In this document: in pieces, positions 1 to 9,441 of the stretch
Position numbering within the stretch: position 1 is the first letter of the stretch
Layout: the number at the start of each line of letters is the position of its first letter
Source of the DNA: Singulisphaera sp. GP187
GTDB taxonomy: Bacteria > Planctomycetota > Planctomycetia > Isosphaerales > Isosphaeraceae
Assembly (NCBI RefSeq): GCF_900129635.1
Contig: NZ_FSRB01000001.1
Span: 5,793,501-5,857,500 of the forward strand
Direction: 5' to 3'
DNA length: 64,000 bases
Notes under the pieces: model-generated
Told to the model about the DNA's origin: nothing
Databases searched by the model: none
What the model saw: the letters and a program-made list of their open reading frames with translations, nothing else
Made by a program: the position numbers and the translations under genes

Positions 1-80
1 AGGCGACTCTCGATACCTTGCTCAAGGATGACCCCGACCATCCTGAGGCCAAGGAGTTGCGCAAGGAAATCAGCGACTGA
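1..80 (+). CDS. C-terminal end of a TPR-like protein (partial, cut by window edge)
   Basis: The frame that starts at base 3 is open to a TGA at 78-80 and encodes 25 residues, ending in LLKDDPDHPEAKELRKEIS. The spacing 'L..LL..DP.HPEA..LR' is typical of the second helix of a tetratricopeptide repeat followed by a closing helix. The rest of the gene lies outside the window. It overlaps the 5' part of the next open frame, which suggests the true start of that gene is further downstream than its first possible codon. The TPR assignment is inference from one repeat only. Confidence 0.55.
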   Translation, partial: ATLDTLLKDDPDHPEAKELRKEISD

Positions 81-1257
81 GCTGAGAGCGGAGCTTGCAG
101 AGAGACAGAAGAGTCAGATCCACGCCGATTTTCGACGGGCGGGGGCCTTGCAACCCGAAGGGGTGACAGCTCAATCGCCAGGGCTGGAATCTTGGGTCGA
201 TCTTTCCCCGGTGGGTTCCCGCGAAACCCTTTGGCAGTCGTTGTACCCTCAAGAGAAGACGAGAGTAGGCCTTGTGTCCGAGACAACAAGACTTCTGGAC
301 CATCCTACCGGTTCTCCACCGAAGCAAACGTGGCTCCGTTTCGCACTCAGTGGACTGGTCGGGGGGGGATTGCTCGGGGGCGTGAGCGTGGGGGGGGAAT
401 ACCTGCTCCGTGGGAGGGATCTCTATGAGTTGGCATTGCCAGTGTACCTGCTTCTTTATCCGCTCATAGGTATTGGGATTGGTTGGTTTTATGACCGCCA
501 TCCGCATGCCCGAACCTGGGTGCGTCCCTCCGGTTTTTTCTCGGTGGAGCCGCTGCCTCCGGAAGAGGCCGACGCGCGTGGCCAGCGGAGCCGGCGATTC
601 ATGGGGATCGGCTTCGGCGCGGGGATCGCCATCTCGCTCATGGCGACGGCCCTCGACTTCGTCTGGCGCGGTTGGCCATTTCTCGCGGAGACGTTGATCC
701 CGACCCTGCTCTGGTGGCCCTACCTGGGCCTGTTATTTGGCTACTCGATGAGCCTTCAACCGGGGGCCTCGAAGCCTTCGATTCGGAACTTCCGGTTCCG
801 GATGCGAACCGTGATGATCCTCGTGGCGTACGTTGCGCTCCTCTTCGGTCTTGGAACCCAGTCAGCGCGTTACAGCGGCCTGGCCCGGATCTATCACGAG
901 AAAGATCGAGCCGCACGCGCGATGGTGGACTTTTTTCAGAGTCAGATCGAGAAGAGCCGTGTCGATCTGAAGCGAGCCGACAACGCGAAGGAACTCATCG
1001 CGGGACGGATCCCTGACGGATTGGACCCGTCCCAAAAGGTATTCTTGAAGGGGCTTGAAGGGAAAAGCACCGAGTCCTACAAGCAATACCGGTACGGGCT
1101 CATCGCCGATGGCGAGAATCGCCAAGCCGGGCTCGCTGCGAAGAATTTGGCGGAGTACGGCGCGCTCGTCGAGTCTCACAGGAAGCTGGCCGCGAAGTAT
1201 GCCAAGGCCGCGCGGGAGCCCTGGGTGCCTGTCGAGCCCGATCCGCCGATGCCGTGA
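28..1257 (+). CDS. Polytopic membrane protein with planctomycete 'RMRT...PW.PVEPDPP' C-terminal module
   Basis: This open frame of up to 409 residues has five hydrophobic segments, at about residues 104-125, 134-153, 192-212, 220-241 and 260-280. The last one sits in the motif FRFRMRTVMILVAYVALLFG. After it comes a roughly 130-residue soluble tail rich in Lys, Arg and Ala that ends in AAREPWVPVEPDPPMP. The same head (basic residues, R-T, one membrane helix) and tail (AA..PW...PDPP) recur in the small genes near 24.8-26.0 kb. No enzyme motif is visible and the function is unknown. The start is doubtful: the first codons overlap the TPR gene in another frame and no clear ribosome binding site is seen, so a start nearer residues 35-95 is possible. 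Confidence 0.7.
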   Translation: MTPTILRPRSCARKSATELRAELAERQKSQIHADFRRAGALQPEGVTAQSPGLESWVDLSPVGSRETLWQSLYPQEKTRVGLVSETTRLLDHPTGSPPKQTWLRFALSGLVGGGLLGGVSVGGEYLLRGRDLYELALPVYLLLYPLIGIGIGWFYDRHPHARTWVRPSGFFSVEPLPPEEADARGQRSRRFMGIGFGAGIAISLMATALDFVWRGWPFLAETLIPTLLWWPYLGLLFGYSMSLQPGASKPSIRNFRFRMRTVMILVAYVALLFGLGTQSARYSGLARIYHEKDRAARAMVDFFQSQIEKSRVDLKRADNAKELIAGRIPDGLDPSQKVFLKGLEGKSTESYKQYRYGLIADGENRQAGLAAKNLAEYGALVESHRKLAAKYAKAAREPWVPVEPDPPMP

Positions 1258-1538
1258 TGATGGCGGTCACGCGTCAAAAAGTGCCAGGATCTGTTCGTTG
1301 TGCCATTTAAGCTATATTGTTGGAATTAACATGGAGTGGATGTAATGGCGGCTCCGCGCTCACATTCGCTGCCATCTCCGGCATGACCATTCCCATGGAT
1401 GTGGCTGGCAGGGACAGTTCAAAAGGGTTTCGAACCTGGCTGAGGACCATCCTCGCGTGGTCCACCGCTACGGTGAACGCAACCTGCTTCGGGCCAGGTT
1501 GGTTGGTGGAGCGAGCTGAACGGTGTCTTGGCGTGTGA

Positions 1539-3071
1539 CTACTGCAGGGCGGGACCGTCGGGCTTGCGAATGGGAGGCTGCTCCGGGCGGGGCTTACTTG
1601 CGACGATTGCCGCGGTCTTGGATCGCATCCCCTTCATGGTCTCAAGAGGGTAATACGGGAAGGTCGGCCAGGCGGTGAGGCGATCGCCGAGCTCCTCGAA
1701 TTGGGCGTGGGCTTCGGGATATCGGCCGGCGAGATAGCCGAGCACGGCGTACTTGCTTCGCGTGAGGTCGTCGGACGGGCGATGCATCAGGTATTCGTCG
1801 TAGACCGACTTGATCTCGGGCCAGACCTTGGGCGAACCCAGGTATCTCGCCTGCTGCCAGGGCGAGAGCTTGCTGTAGTAGCGGAGATGGGCGTCGCCGG
1901 AGAGGAGGGTGATCCCCGCCCGCCAGTTCTTGGTCGCGCGGCATGCGCGGCCGAATGCGAGCATCTCCTCGGCCGTGCCGTGCCACTTGGGGTCGAGCCA
2001 GTCGAGTTTCGTGAAGCAGGCGTTGTACTGGTCGCCGTCGGCCGTTAAGGCCCGATCGAACCAGAGCTCCATCGTGTCGCGGTCGCCGCCGATCCCCTTC
2101 TCGATCTCGAGGAGGTATTCCGCCGTCCGCGCATCGGGCCGGAGCTTCCAGGCCTCGTTGAGTGCTTTTTGGGCGACCTCCAGATGCTTCTCGAACGTGT
2201 CGAAGCCGCCGACGGGGACGTTGGGGGCGAACGCTTGCGTCCGGGCTTCCCAGCCATAATGGAACCAGAAGTACCCGCGCAACTGGAGCCTGAGGACCGT
2301 CAGCTCGGGGATCTGGGCGAGCTTGGCGTCGACCCGCTCGTAGGCCGCCGGCGCGGCGATATCGAGGCCACGATAACCCGCGATCAAGGAGCTCAGGTTC
2401 TCGAACCAGCGCGCCTCCCAGAACTCGTTCCGCTCGTCTTCGGCGATGCTTTCGGGGAGGAGAGCGAGCGAGGCATCGAAATCGCGCTCGGCCTCCTTTC
2501 GAGCCCCCGCTGCATTGGAAATGAGCCCGTAGGTGCCGGCCACCTGGAGGGCCATCGCGCGACGGAAGGCGGGATAACGACTGGCCGCCAGCCCCCTGGC
2601 CGCGACCTTCATCCGTCGGATCATCTCCTGCTCGCCGGGGTCGTGCGGCCCGACCGAGGAGCGGTGGTCGAGATAGACCAGGTACGGGTCGTCGCACCCG
2701 GCGGCGATGGCGGCCTTGGCCGGCGTATGGACGTCGATCAGCGAGACCTCGGGGTCGACCTGCTGGCTGAACAGACGCGTGGCCAGTTCCAGCGCCTCAT
2801 GGGCCTGTTCATTCCACCGGAGGTCCTGTTTGCCGACCTTGTCGTACGCTTCGCGGACCGTCCGGCGAGTCCACTCCTGGAACTCGCGGCGCCGCGTTTC
2901 GATCTTCGCCGTGTCCTGCGGGATCGGCATCACCTTGCGGACCGCCCGGGCGGCCACCGGGAAGACGCGCGGGATCACCCGCGTGGAGAGGCCCACCAGC
3001 GAGGCTGCGATCGCAAGCAAGACGAATCGCCCCCAGGGTCTTGGTCGCGATAAATGCTGCGGGTCTGTCAT
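1539..3071 (-). CDS. Secreted or membrane-anchored TPR-like protein of unknown function
   Basis: The product is about 510 residues. I chose the ATG at 3071 because the protein then begins MTDPQHLSRPRPWGRFVLLA with a single hydrophobic segment at residues about 14-31, a signal anchor; a longer start at 3128 adds only an unconserved-looking leader. The remainder is helical, with tetratricopeptide-like pairs, for example around ARKEAERDFDASLALLPES (about residue 185) and KALNEAWKLRPDARTAEYLL (about residue 310). A Pro-rich tail ends the protein. It resembles the TPR-type 'tetratricopeptide repeat protein' genes that are abundant in planctomycetes. No catalytic motif was recognised. It is transcribed away from the Hint-domain gene to its right on the same strand, with about 490 bases between them. 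Confidence 0.75.
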   Translation of the reverse strand: MTDPQHLSRPRPWGRFVLLAIAASLVGLSTRVIPRVFPVAARAVRKVMPIPQDTAKIETRRREFQEWTRRTVREAYDKVGKQDLRWNEQAHEALELATRLFSQQVDPEVSLIDVHTPAKAAIAAGCDDPYLVYLDHRSSVGPHDPGEQEMIRRMKVAARGLAASRYPAFRRAMALQVAGTYGLISNAAGARKEAERDFDASLALLPESIAEDERNEFWEARWFENLSSLIAGYRGLDIAAPAAYERVDAKLAQIPELTVLRLQLRGYFWFHYGWEARTQAFAPNVPVGGFDTFEKHLEVAQKALNEAWKLRPDARTAEYLLEIEKGIGGDRDTMELWFDRALTADGDQYNACFTKLDWLDPKWHGTAEEMLAFGRACRATKNWRAGITLLSGDAHLRYYSKLSPWQQARYLGSPKVWPEIKSVYDEYLMHRPSDDLTRSKYAVLGYLAGRYPEAHAQFEELGDRLTAWPTFPYYPLETMKGMRSKTAAIVASKPRPEQPPIRKPDGPALQ

Positions 3072-3557
3072 GGTCGCCCCGGAGAGAAGGAGACGAAGCC
3101 GGCCGTTCGAGTCTCGATCATGCGTCACCCAGGACCCCGTGATACCGGCAAGTCCCGATGTGAACGGTCATCCAATGAATCAAAAGAAGTTGGAAGTTGT
3201 AATAAAAAGGTGATCAAAATTTGATTGTTGTTTTCGGCTCCGAATCTCCCCCCCCCCTTTTTTTTGCCCCGAAGAGCGGGGATATCGGCGCGGCGACGAC
3301 CACGTTGAAGCCATCCCCGACGGTGGCTACTTCCGTCTCACGCTCCCGTCGCCTTGAAAGGCATGATCCTCGGGCGATTTCTCCTCGACGAGAATTACCT
3401 TCTGTATGTGTCTGCCCACCATTCCGCCCGCTCGTGGCTTCGCCAGACGCCTGCCCGCTTGAGGATCTTGCCGGTTGAGCGCGGTTCCAGCAAGAATCCA
3501 GTAACGCCTGTAGTTATGTATTGGAAATGTCGATCCTTACGCGGTGCGCGAGCTGAT
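3072..3557. other. Intergenic region with a C10-T8 homopolymer tract
   Basis: No convincing gene is visible here; the short open frames lack ribosome binding sites and recognisable products. The region holds an uninterrupted run of ten C followed by eight T at 3248-3265, then a small GC hairpin (gccccgaagagcggggat) at about 3265-3282. Together these could act as a terminator for a plus-strand transcript, but no plus-strand gene precedes it, so that is speculative. Confidence 0.5.
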
Positions 3558-5705
3558 TTATCGAGGGACCAGACTGGCTGCCGCCGTTGAGGTCTTGAGG
3601 CTGCTGGGCGGAGCATCGAACGGAGCCTGCCGCAAGGCGGGCAGCGTGTTGTCGTGGACCAGGGCCCCTTGGCGGCCGACGAAGAAGTCGGCATCGTCGG
3701 CCACGTCGAGGTTGAAGACGGGCTGGACGTCCGAGGGATCGATGGATTTGACCCGAACGAGGCCGCCGAGGGTGCGAACCGTGTCGCCCGGCGCCAGGTC
3801 ACGCGCCATGACCCACCCTTGGCCCGCCTTCCAGAAGCGGTGGAAATGGCTGCTGATGACGGTTTCGTCGCCAAGTGCGATGCGGTAGGTCGGGCTCGGT
3901 GGATTCCGATGGACGACGAGGATCGGCTGGTAACCCAGTGCTCCTGTTTTCAGGTTCTGGGTGAGCACTCGGTCGCCCTCGTTGAGCGATTCGATCGGCT
4001 GGATCCCGGCGAGCGTATGGACCGGAGTGCCGGCGCCAAAGCAACTGATCCGCCGGACGTACCCGTTTTCATTGTCCTCAAACCCGGCGACCGGGGGGAG
4101 CGGGCGGGACACCACCTCAACGTAGGTGGGCTTGGGTTGCTCGTACCTTGGTTTCTGGGCGTAGCCGAGTTGGTCGATCCACCACCCCTGCCAGGCACTG
4201 GGATTGGCGGCGAGGTCCTGGCCGGTGGCCTCGTTCAGGAGTTGGCCGATCCGGCCGTTCTGTTCGCGAGTCTCGGCGTTGGACCGTTCGAGAGCGGCGA
4301 CATCCGACTCGAGCTGCTGCTGGAGCGAGGCCGCGGCGTTCTGGGTCTCAAGGATGGCCTGGCCGATCTGAATGGTTTGTCCCGCGGGATTGGCCCCTGT
4401 AACCCCCACCCCCTGGATGGCCAGCGCTCTCGACCGGTCCAAGGGGTTCGGTTGGTTCTGGGCGTTGGCGGCGGAAAGGGTCGTGGCCGCGTGAGCGGGA
4501 TCCCGGATCAGGTTCTGAATCACGTTGGATGGGGAGGCAGTCGTGCTGGCGCCCTTGGCGATATCGCCAACGGCGACATAGCCGTAAGGCCCTGCCGGCA
4601 CGACGTATCCCGAGATTCCCATCCCGCGAACGATCATCGGCAAGCCGTTCACATCATAGGTAAGAACATCGATTGACGCAGGATTGAACATGTTCAGTCG
4701 AGGCATCGGGGGCGGAACGTACTGCCTCTGGATGTTCTTGCGTTCCCCCGCGATGAACAGGGTCCCTGGCATACCGGGCCCCCCCACCGTCTGCGTCTTG
4801 TACTGGATCGGGTCGCGCAAGAATTTGATTAGGATGTCGGCGTATTCTCGTGGGTCTCGTCGCTTGAGGGTCTCGGTCGCCGTCCGGCGCACCTCGGCCG
4901 AGTCGCTGAAGCCGGCCAGCATCGCCAGCGATCGCGAAGCCGCGAGGGCGTCGATGTGCCCCAGGGCTCGCACGGCCACCGCTTGCTGTTCGGCGTTGCC
5001 GGTGGCGAAGACGGCCCAGAGCGCCGGCACGGCGCGGGGATCGGTGAGTTCGGCGAGGGCCGTCTCGACCTCGGCCCGCCGCTTGGCGCTCTTGCCGCCG
5101 AGCCCGTCACGCCACTTCTCGAGCACTGGCTTCCAGTGGCGGTCGGCCTGCTTTTGGCGATCGGCCTCGGCCTTCTCCTCGGCGAGTCGGGCTTCGGTGA
5201 CCCAGCGTTGGCCCTGTTTCTTGAACCCGAGGCGCTTCCAGGCGGCATCCCGATGGGGAGCGTGCTTGACGACAGCCGTGAAGTGGGCGGCGGCCTCGGC
5301 CTTCAGGCCATGCTCGTCGCACCAGAGGGCGAGGCTCCACTGCGCGTCGGGGTCGTCCTTGGTCTTGGCCCTGCGGTCTCGATACTCGGCGAGCAGGGCG
5401 TCGTTCTTCACCCCTTCGCCGATCGACTCCGGTCGCTGCCATCGTCCGCGGTATTCGACCAGCCCCATTAGCCCTCGCGCCAAGGAGTGCCGCGGGTTGG
5501 CGATGACCGCAATGGCGAGATGCTTGAGCCGCTCGGCTTGAAGCCCGTGAGCCTCGCACCAGAGTGCGAGCCTGACATGGGCGTCGGGATCCCGGCCGAC
5601 GTTGGCCCTGGCGGCCTCGTAATCGCTGAAATGAGACGCCCTGATATCTTGATCAGCAGCAATAGTGAGGAGCAAGACGGAGCCGACGAGAACGGGCGCA
5701 AGCAT
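3558..5705 (-). CDS. Secreted HEAT-repeat protein with C-terminal Hint (PT-HINT-like) domain
   Basis: The 715-residue product starts with a signal peptide (MLAPVLVGSVLLLTIAADQD). Residues about 30-190 hold repeated 'LA.WC..HGL..EA..H' modules, and about 195-290 hold HEAT-like repeats, including AVPALWAVFATGNAEQQAVA. A Gly/Pro/Asn-rich linker and a coiled-coil stretch near residue 450-490 follow. The C-terminus is a Hint domain: it opens at Cys555 in CFGAGTPVHTLAGIQPIESL, contains NEGDRVLTQN and the block-B-like SSHFHRFW, and ends at Asn686 in FFVGRQGALVHDN. Only 29 residues follow. Hint domains self-splice or self-cleave proteins; the polymorphic-toxin class usually releases a C-terminal toxin, but no toxin-sized module is present here. 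Autoprocessing is inferred from the conserved Cys, His and Asn. Confidence 0.85.
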   Translation of the reverse strand: MLAPVLVGSVLLLTIAADQDIRASHFSDYEAARANVGRDPDAHVRLALWCEAHGLQAERLKHLAIAVIANPRHSLARGLMGLVEYRGRWQRPESIGEGVKNDALLAEYRDRRAKTKDDPDAQWSLALWCDEHGLKAEAAAHFTAVVKHAPHRDAAWKRLGFKKQGQRWVTEARLAEEKAEADRQKQADRHWKPVLEKWRDGLGGKSAKRRAEVETALAELTDPRAVPALWAVFATGNAEQQAVAVRALGHIDALAASRSLAMLAGFSDSAEVRRTATETLKRRDPREYADILIKFLRDPIQYKTQTVGGPGMPGTLFIAGERKNIQRQYVPPPMPRLNMFNPASIDVLTYDVNGLPMIVRGMGISGYVVPAGPYGYVAVGDIAKGASTTASPSNVIQNLIRDPAHAATTLSAANAQNQPNPLDRSRALAIQGVGVTGANPAGQTIQIGQAILETQNAAASLQQQLESDVAALERSNAETREQNGRIGQLLNEATGQDLAANPSAWQGWWIDQLGYAQKPRYEQPKPTYVEVVSRPLPPVAGFEDNENGYVRRISCFGAGTPVHTLAGIQPIESLNEGDRVLTQNLKTGALGYQPILVVHRNPPSPTYRIALGDETVISSHFHRFWKAGQGWVMARDLAPGDTVRTLGGLVRVKSIDPSDVQPVFNLDVADDADFFVGRQGALVHDNTLPALRQAPFDAPPSSLKTSTAAASLVPR

Positions 5706-5867
5706 CGTTGAAGGCCTCCGAGCGAGAGAGGACGGATTTGGCCAAAATCAATCCTAGCGTGCATGCATTGGCTGTCAAGGGAGAGATTGAGTGGCCAGGT
5801 ACTTTCATTGGGGTCTCTGGGAGTTTCATCGCATATGAATTGTAGAATGTTTGATTTGACGACTTAT

Positions 5868-6272
5868 TCAAGTTTGAAAATTTGCCATGTTTGGGCGCAT
5901 GGCCGCCATTCCGCTGAGGTTTTCGTTCCACCGCCGTTCCCTTCTTGGTTCATGGTCCCAGATCTTCAACTCCTCCTTGATCCCCAGTCCGGCGGCGACT
6001 TCCGCCACTTTCTTCATCGCCTCGTTGCGGGACAGGCCTCGCGTCTCTCGCAGGAAGTGAATTGCCCCCTGCGGGTCGCCGGTCCTCACCAGTTCGTATC
6101 GCTGCAACTCCCACACGGGATCGACCCCGGGAGCAGCCGCGGGCAACCACTCGACCCGAACGTTCCTGTTGGGAATGCCGCAGGTGAGGATGCGTCGTTG
6201 GTCCTCGGGGCAGTGGGTCTGTTTATGTCGGCTTTGTATATAGAATGGAATTTGGGGGTGGAGTGCCCACAA
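5868..6272 (-). CDS. Hypothetical protein with weak similarity to an L7/L12 C-terminal-type helix-turn module
   Basis: The open frame encodes 134 residues. The middle segment ELVRTGDPQGAIHFLRETRG, continuing LSRNEAMKKVAEVAAGLG, resembles the 'AI..lR..tGL...EA...V' pattern of small bacterial proteins related to the ribosomal L7/L12 C-terminal domain. The N-terminal part (CPEDQRRILTCG) has two Cys and no clear fold. The flanks are poor: no strong ribosome binding site precedes the first ATG, and the end is basic and low in complexity. The frame just upstream on the same strand (6291-6476) may be part of the same locus. It may be a real small gene or a decayed one. Confidence 0.35.
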   Translation of the reverse strand: MWALHPQIPFYIQSRHKQTHCPEDQRRILTCGIPNRNVRVEWLPAAAPGVDPVWELQRYELVRTGDPQGAIHFLRETRGLSRNEAMKKVAEVAAGLGIKEELKIWDHEPRRERRWNENLSGMAAMRPNMANFQT

Positions 6273-6290
6273 CCTCAGGGAATGGCGCGC

Positions 6291-6476
6291 TCAGATCCGT
6301 TTGAGTTCAAGCACGCGCTGGGCGGGTTCGCACTCGAGCCACTCCGTCGCCGAAGTCTCGGCGCGGCGGCTCGGCTCTTGCGGCGGATTGGGTCGACACG
6401 TAAACTCTACCGGGACACCGTGTTCGCACCGATCGACGCGATTCGGCGGCCAGTCCGGCCGAGTCGTTTTGAACAA
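6291..6476 (-). CDS. Possible small Cys-containing protein
   Basis: The 61-residue frame reads toward the hypothetical gene ending at 5868. It contains RCEHGVPVEFTCRPNPP, a Cys-X-His ... Cys arrangement seen in short zinc-binding peptides, and ends in PAQRVLELKRI. The gap to the next frame is 18 bases, so both could belong to one transcript or to one gene with a disrupted frame. No homologue is recognised, and length alone gives little support. Confidence 0.25.
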   Translation of the reverse strand: MFKTTRPDWPPNRVDRCEHGVPVEFTCRPNPPQEPSRRAETSATEWLECEPAQRVLELKRI

Positions 6477-6584
6477 AATCGCGGGTTGAAGCGAAACCTA
6501 CAGAATGCGCCTCGTGCTTTCCCCTTGGGGGCCTCCTTTTGGGATTTGCATTCGAGCTAAGGACTTTTGTAAGATCTAGGTGCG

Positions 6585-6914
6585 ATGAACGAACAAACGG
6601 TAGGTCGTGGTGGTTTGACGATCGGCGCCTTACAACGGCAGATCCGCGCGATGTATGGCGCGAAGGACGAGGCGCGGGGGGATGCGGCCACCTTTCTCTG
6701 GCTGAGCGAGGAGTTCGGCGAACTGGCGACCGCGCTGCGGTCGGGCACGGACGAGGAGCTCGCCCTGGAGATGGCCGACGTGCTGGCGTGGCTGGTGACC
6801 TTGGCCAATATCCGAGGGGTCGACCTCGAGGCAGCCGTTCAGAGAAAGTATGGGACGGCCTGTCCGGGATGTTGCGCCGTTCCCTGTGTTTGCGACCCGT
6901 CTGAGAAGCCTTGA
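6585..6914 (+). CDS. MazG-like nucleotide pyrophosphohydrolase
   Basis: The 109-residue product has the all-alpha NTP pyrophosphatase signature. FLWLSEEFGELATALRSG at about residues 36-53 carries the E-x-x-E pair, and LALEMADVLAWLVTLANI at about 59-76 carries the E-x-x-D pair; together these bind Mg2+ in MazG and dUTPase-type enzymes. The enzyme would hydrolyse (d)NTPs to monophosphates, so a house-cleaning role is likely. The C-terminus is short and Cys-rich (ACPGCCAVPCVCD), unusual for the family and possibly metal-binding. It starts at the ATG that follows a weak 'tagg' site. An inverted repeat that could terminate transcription begins 11 bases after the stop codon. The exact substrate cannot be read from the sequence. 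Confidence 0.85.
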   Translation: MNEQTVGRGGLTIGALQRQIRAMYGAKDEARGDAATFLWLSEEFGELATALRSGTDEELALEMADVLAWLVTLANIRGVDLEAAVQRKYGTACPGCCAVPCVCDPSEKP

Positions 6915-6924
6915 TCTTGATCCC

Positions 6925-6979
6925 GTAGGGTGGGCAAGGCCCACCAAATCAAAAACCTGGTGGGCCTTGCCCACCCTAC
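6925..6979. repeat. Perfect 22-bp inverted repeat with 11-base loop (REP-like; possible terminator)
   Basis: Left arm 6925-6946 (gtagggtgggcaaggccc plus acca) is the exact reverse complement of right arm 6958-6979. The loop is A-rich. The arm is itself partly palindromic (tgggcaaggccca). It lies just after the mazG-like stop and could act as a terminator, but it has no T-run, and this type of GTAGGG-flanked palindrome is known as a dispersed intergenic repeat in many genomes. Confidence 0.85.
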
Positions 6980-7036
6980 GAGACCTATTTGCGACCGCTC
7001 GACTCGTCTCGACTCGATCCTCAAGGAACGTGCATC

Positions 7037-9354
7037 ATGCAACCTCGTCTGGGACGTTGGCCGTTGGCGGCGGTCGTGGCGCTGGCGGGCGTCCTGCCCG
7101 CCACCGTGTGGGGAGCGCCGAAGCGGCCGCCGATCGAGGTGGAGAACTTGCGGGTCGGGTTCACCACGGGGAGCTCGAACAACCTGTTCAAGGTGGGCGC
7201 GTGGACCCCGGTCTGGGTCCAGCTCAAGGCAGGGGACCAGCGGTTCACGGGGTCGATGGAGTTGGTCGTTCCCGACGATAACGACACGCCGACCGCGGTC
7301 CGCCAGGCGATTGACCTGGGGGCGGGGGAGAGCCAGCGGTTCACGACCTACACCCGTCCCGGGACGATCGACCCCGATTTCGACATCCGGCTCACGGATC
7401 CGAACCGCAAGGTGCGGATGCCTCGGATCGCCGGGACGTCGCTGGCGAAGTTCGACGCAATCCGAGCGGACGAGACGTTGGTGCTGACCCTCGGCAAGCC
7501 GCAAGGGGTCGAGCTGATCCCGACCCTCCCGGGGTTTACCGTCGATCAGACGACGCCCGACCGAGGTACCGTGATTGCCCGGGTGGACGCGGCCGGGGGA
7601 TATCTGCCGGGGCGTTGGTACGGCTATGACTCCGCCCGCGCGGTGGTGCTCGACACGAACGACCACGCGGTCATGGCGTCGCTCGATGCGCTCCGGGGAC
7701 GGGCCCTGGTCGACTGGGTTCGCCGCGGCGGGCACCTCGTGGTCTCGGTCGGGGCCAACTGGCAGGCGGTGAGCGACAGCGTGCTCACGCCGATCCTGCC
7801 CGCCTTGCCGACCGGCCTACAGCGGGTCAACGACCTGGGGGCGATCGAGTCGTTCGCCAGTGGCTCGACCAAGCCGATTTCTTCCAGTGGCGCGGCGGTG
7901 ATGGTCGCGAAGCTGGAGGAGATCGAAGAACGGGGGGCAAGGTGCTCAGCCGGGCGGTCGGCGCTCCGCTGGTCGTTCGCGGCTCGCACGGCTTCGGCCG
8001 GGTCACGCTCATCGCCCTCGACGTCGATCAGAAACCGTTCTCGGCCTGGGAAGACCGGGGCCTCTTCTGGGTCCGCGCGATCGGCCTCCGCCGCTTGAAC
8101 TCCGACACCAACAGTGCCAACCCGGCCGTCGGCGCCGGGCGGATCTATCAGTCGGGCGTGCGCGACCTTTCGACCAAGCTCCGCGAGGCGCTCGAGCAAT
8201 TCCAGGGGGTCAAGCTGATCTCGTTCGGCTGGGTCGCCTTCTTCATCTTCCTCTACATCCTCCTGATCGGGCCGGGGGACTACCTGTTCCTCAAGAAGGT
8301 GGTCAAGCGGATGGAGTTGACCTGGATCACCTTCCCCTTGATCGTGGTGACGGTGAGCCTGCTTGCTTACTACGCAGCCTACGTCGTGAAAGGGAACGTG
8401 CTCCGCATCAACAAGGTCGACGTCGTCGACGTCCTCCAAGGGCCTGGCCCCGAGAATTCCGTCCCGGCGTCGGGCCTGATTCGGGGGAGTACCTATCTCG
8501 ATATCTTTAGCCCGCAGAATCGCGACTACTCCGCGTCGATCATCCCGTTGCCGCTCGATCGCGAAGCCCCCGCGAGCAACGGCGATGCCCCCCCGCGCCT
8601 GCCGGCGGGCACCGACGTGATGGTGAGCTGGTTCGGCGTCCCCGAGGCGGGCTTCGGCGGGATGGGTAACCGCTCGCAGATGAGCTTCTCCAGCGGCGGC
8701 TACGAGTATCTCCCCGCGGGCGGGGCCGAGAAACTCGAAGGGGTGCGGATCCCGATCTGGAGCACCAAGTGTCTCACGGGCCGCTGGTTCGGACCGGGCC
8801 CGGCAACCCCCTTGATCGAGTCCGATCTCCGGCCGGCCGGGCCTGACCGCCTGGAGGGCGCGGTGACCAACCGCGTGGGAGTCCCGCTGTACGACGCCAT
8901 TCTCGCCTACAACCGGCAGATCTACCTGCTGGGGACGGTTGAGCCGGGGACCGATGTTCGGAAGATTGAGCCGGGTGCCACCGTCCGGGTCGCGCTCAGC
9001 CAGGACCGCCAGTTGTCGGGGCACATCCGGGATAAGATCCATAACTATCTCCCCCAGCAGCCCTCTTATGACGCCGGCAACGGTGCCCCGATCAACCGGG
9101 CCGACCTGTTGCTCGGCCTGATGTTCCACGACGCGGTGGCGGCCTCGGCGTCCGACTCCGCGGTCGCCAGCAACGCGCTCAACGACCTCGACCTGACCGG
9201 CCTGCTGCAATTGGACCGGCCGATGCTCGTGGCCCGGATTGACCGGGCGTCCTCGCGGCTCGTGTTGGACAATGCCCCGAGTCCCCCGCAAGTCGATCAG
9301 ACCACGCTGCTCCGCGTGATCTTGCCGCTCGACACGAGTGGCGCCAAGAAATGA
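7037..9354 (+). pseudogene. Large secreted/membrane protein (DUF4350-like) interrupted by a one-base frameshift
   Basis: Two frames form one protein of about 770 residues. The first starts at ATG 7037, after an aagga site, with signal peptide MQPRLGRWPLAAVVALAG. It runs through a beta-rich region and a segment like the GATase/DUF4350 fold (ALVDWVRRGGHLVVSVGANW). Near 7932 sense is lost and continues in another frame from KVLSRAVGAPLVVRGSHGFG. The second part has two membrane helices (GWVAFFIFLYILLIGPGDYL and WITFPLIVVTVSLLAYYAAY) and a long soluble C-terminus. The break lies at a run of six G (7932-7937); seven G would restore one frame. This can be a true inactivating deletion, a slippery site, or an assembly error. 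Similar proteins sit beside ABC-2-type transporter genes in planctomycetes, and the ABC ATPase at 10998 fits that pattern. Confidence 0.8.
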
Positions 9355-9441
9355 GCCAAGACGTTTCCAGGGCGTGTGCCATACGTTACGTTGCAACCCG
9401 GTTGGCCGACGGCGTGCTTCTTCCCACGCACTCCATCGAGA

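Noticed and set aside
1317..1538. 73-codon plus-strand frame after the first membrane protein
   Set aside because: No ribosome binding site or recognisable product; the 281-base gap (1258-1538) holds nothing I can support.
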